Assembly: GCA_035607415.1 (NCBI GenBank)
Contig: DATNAQ010000099.1
Coordinates: 1 to 64,000, forward strand
Reading direction: 5' to 3'
DNA: 64,000 nucleotides
Source: JAQBQH01 sp035607415
GTDB taxonomy: Bacteria > Myxococcota_A > Polyangia > Palsa-1104
The position numbers were made by a program, and so were the translations under genes. The number at the start of each line of letters is the position of its first letter. Position 1 is the first letter of the stretch. This document shows, piece by piece, positions 62,462 through 64,000 of this stretch. The notes below the pieces were generated by a model that was given only the letters and a program-made list of their open reading frames with translations, had not been told where the DNA came from and made no database searches.

Positions 62462-63472
62462 CTAGCGGCAGGAGTCGTCGGAGCCGGGGTTGACGCGGCA
62501 GCCGTTGGCGCAGTGCCGCACCACGGCGGGTGCGCCGGCGCCGGTGCAACGATAGAGCGTCGACGAGCTGCCGCTCACCTTGTCACCGCCGCAGTAATAG
62601 CCGCCGACGACGCACGACGAGCCGCCGTTGGTAGTGCCGCTCGCGCTCTGCGCGAACTTGTGGCGCACGGTCGCCTTCGCCGTCGCCGACCACTTGTAGA
62701 ACTGATAGATCGTGTTGCTGACGAGGCCGTTGCGCCCGACCAGCCACGAGCGCACCTGCGAGCGCAGCGACGACTTCATCTTCGCGTTGGCGTACACGGC
62801 GTGGATGTGGCGCACGTCGAACGACGGCCAGCCGTCGTGCCCCGGCCAGCGGTACCAGGCGGCGAAGCCGACGCGGCCGAGCTTCTCCAGCAGGTTGCGG
62901 ATCTGCGCATTCGAGAGGCCGCTGACGCTGATGTCGGTCGCCGCGCAGTAGGGATGGCCGTTGACCACGCCGTCCTGCGCGTGCGTGCCCGCCGACGCCG
63001 CCGCGTTGCCGATGGTCTGCATGATGCGCCCGGCGGTGATGCCGATCGAGCGCAGCGCGTCCGAGGCGCGCGGGTGCAGGCCCCACTTGAGCAGCGCCGC
63101 GTCGGGCGTGGCTGCCGTCGGGGCCGAGCCGACCGCCTTCTCGCCGGCGTTCGCGACGTCGACTTCGTTGGGGTCGAGCATGGTCAGGCGCGCCTGATCG
63201 GTCTCGTCGTCGACGAGCACGTCGTCGGTCTCGACCGCTTCGTCGTCGTCGAAGAGCACGGCGTCGCTGGCGTCGACCGGCTGCGCTTCGGCGCCGACGA
63301 GCAGATCCTCTTCCGCTTCCTGCGCCGGCTCGGGCAAGAGCGCCACTTCCTGCACGGTCAGCTCCGCGTCGACCTCATCCTGATCGGCACCGACGGTATT
63401 GCCACCGCACGCGCCCAGCGCCAGCGCCAGCGCGGCCGAAATCATCCAGTACTTCGAAGCTCGAACGTTCAT
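62462..63472 (-). CDS. Lipoprotein with M15-like zinc-peptidase motifs and a C-terminal cysteine-rich module
   Basis: 336 residues. MNVRASKYWMISAALALALGACGG is a lipoprotein signal, lipobox LGAC. Residues 30-110 are acidic and low-complexity. Residues about 125-275 carry H173-x6-D180 (HPYCAATD) and H222-x-H224 (RHIHAV), the spacing of the metal ligands in M15/LAS-type D-Ala peptidases, though the consensus SxHxxGxAxD is incomplete. The last 50 residues are a copy of the GGYYCGGDK cysteine module. It could be a cell-wall or surface peptidase with a binding module. Convergent with the FHA regulator, the stops adjacent. Confidence 0.72.
   Translation of the reverse strand: MNVRASKYWMISAALALALGACGGNTVGADQDEVDAELTVQEVALLPEPAQEAEEDLLVGAEAQPVDASDAVLFDDDEAVETDDVLVDDETDQARLTMLDPNEVDVANAGEKAVGSAPTAATPDAALLKWGLHPRASDALRSIGITAGRIMQTIGNAAASAGTHAQDGVVNGHPYCAATDISVSGLSNAQIRNLLEKLGRVGFAAWYRWPGHDGWPSFDVRHIHAVYANAKMKSSLRSQVRSWLVGRNGLVSNTIYQFYKWSATAKATVRHKFAQSASGTTNGGSSCVVGGYYCGGDKVSGSSSTLYRCTGAGAPAVVRHCANGCRVNPGSDDSCR
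62468..62614 (-). repeat. Cysteine-rich module, copy 3 (coding)
   Basis: About 49 codons: GGYYCGGDKVSGSSSTLY, then RC...HCANGCRVNPGSDDSC. Pattern shared with two copies 3.7 kb away in another lipoprotein. Confidence 0.75.
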
Positions 63473-63593
63473 GGGTTCACCTCGCTGGCGAGCCGTTCAG
63501 CAAGCGCGGTGCCGGCTGCAAGCGGGCGGAATCAGGCAGGCGCGGCCGGCGAGGTGTAGCGGCGCGCGCGACAGTGCGAACTGGCCGCGGCGG

Positions 63594-64000
63594 CTACGGG
63601 CCGGCGATTGTCTTGGCGCGATCGCACGCGAAGCGGATCCCGCCCGAGCAGCCCTCGGCGTACAGCTTGGCGGCGCGCGCCGGGTCGCTCACTTCGTAGT
63701 AGCGGCCGAGGTTGGCGCAGCCCCAGGCGTCGTGTCCGTCGCAGCCGCGGGTCAAGAGCTTCTGTCCGAGCTCGGCATCGGCCGCGGCACCGTTCTCGCC
63801 GAGCTCGGCGAGAACGCCGGCCTTGCTGCAAGCATCGGGCTCGCCGCCGTCGCAGCCGCGCATGCAGTCGGCGAACGCGCGTGCGCCGTCGCCGAGCTCA
63901 TGCTCGATGTCGCAGACGTAGATCACGTACTTGAGATCGAGCGTCGCCGCGGCTCGAAACAGCGCGAGCGCACGGTCCGTCTTGCCCGCGTCGCGCAGCT
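63594..64000 (-). CDS. Sel1-like repeat protein, C-terminal part (runs off the right edge)
   Basis: About 135 residues are visible. The frame stays open to the window edge (TDRALALFRAAATLDLKY...), so the start lies outside. Repeats such as CMRGCDGGEPDACSKAGVLAELG, RGCDGHDAWGCANLGRYYEVS and EGCSGGIRFACDRA are cysteine-containing Sel1/TPR-like units, as in cysteine-rich Sel1 lipoproteins. These are usually secreted and act as protein-binding scaffolds. The 121 bases between this gene and the next leftward gene show no clear site. Confidence 0.75.
   Translation of the reverse strand, partial: LRDAGKTDRALALFRAAATLDLKYVIYVCDIEHELGDGARAFADCMRGCDGGEPDACSKAGVLAELGENGAAADAELGQKLLTRGCDGHDAWGCANLGRYYEVSDPARAAKLYAEGCSGGIRFACDRAKTIAGP

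Overview
The window is about 70% GC and carries one chromosomal replication-origin neighbourhood. Gene content points to a Myxococcota-type (delta-proteobacterial) genome: Hanks-type Ser/Thr kinases with the GGMAEI glycine-loop variant, a sigma-54/FHA activator, a DUF4388 response regulator, a PEGA plus AgmX/TonB-tailed kinase, many lineage-specific lipoproteins, a minor-pilin/PilY1 cluster and inositol-phosphate synthase. This assignment is inference from families; there is no rRNA in the window.

Layout. 0-9 kb: the start of an ECF sigma factor at the left edge, then a leftward overlapping run tsaD-rsmA-mutM, a DUF4388 response regulator, a membrane kinase and an AmgK-like sugar kinase. 8.7-12.5 kb: rightward rsmG, two perfect parS palindromes, and bioF-bioA-bioD. 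12.4-17.2 kb: leftward rpmH-rnpA-yidD-yidC-jag-mnmE plus a DUF218 gene, driven by a near-consensus promoter. 17.2-24.2 kb: origin region and rightward dnaA-dnaN-recF-gyrB. Transcription diverges from about 17.3 kb, as expected for leading-strand genes leaving oriC in both directions.

24-35 kb is accessory: small lipoproteins, a degenerate sigma-54-type AAA+ protein in an operon with a NUDIX hydrolase, a divergent SPFH/zinc-ribbon pair, MarC, a Rieske-like protein lacking its first cysteine, a methyltransferase and a PHA-system protein. At 33.8-38.1 kb, selD contains an in-frame TGA at the catalytic cysteine position, followed by a hairpin with bacterial SECIS geometry. It is coupled to a lamin-tail-like protein and a UvrA-type ATPase. 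38.2-44.1 kb is an overlapping minor-pilin operon (FimT/GspH, PilV, PilW, PilX, PilY1).

44-50 kb: a kinase, then leftward rpsB-tsf-[lipoprotein]-pyrH-frr, the conserved translation operon interrupted by a lineage-specific gene. 49.9-56.4 kb: inositol-1-phosphate synthase, small envelope proteins, a diiron ferritin-like protein, a hotdog thioesterase, a sugar-nucleotide epimerase, a PhnD-like protein and TlyA. 56.5-64 kb: tRNA-Ala(CGC) with its terminator, then secreted lipoproteins. Two of these share a cysteine-rich module (three copies) and flank a Ser/Thr kinase plus FHA/sigma-54 regulator pair. No CRISPR array, insertion sequence or prophage was seen. The only gene-free stretch over 300 bases is the origin region at 17207-17790.
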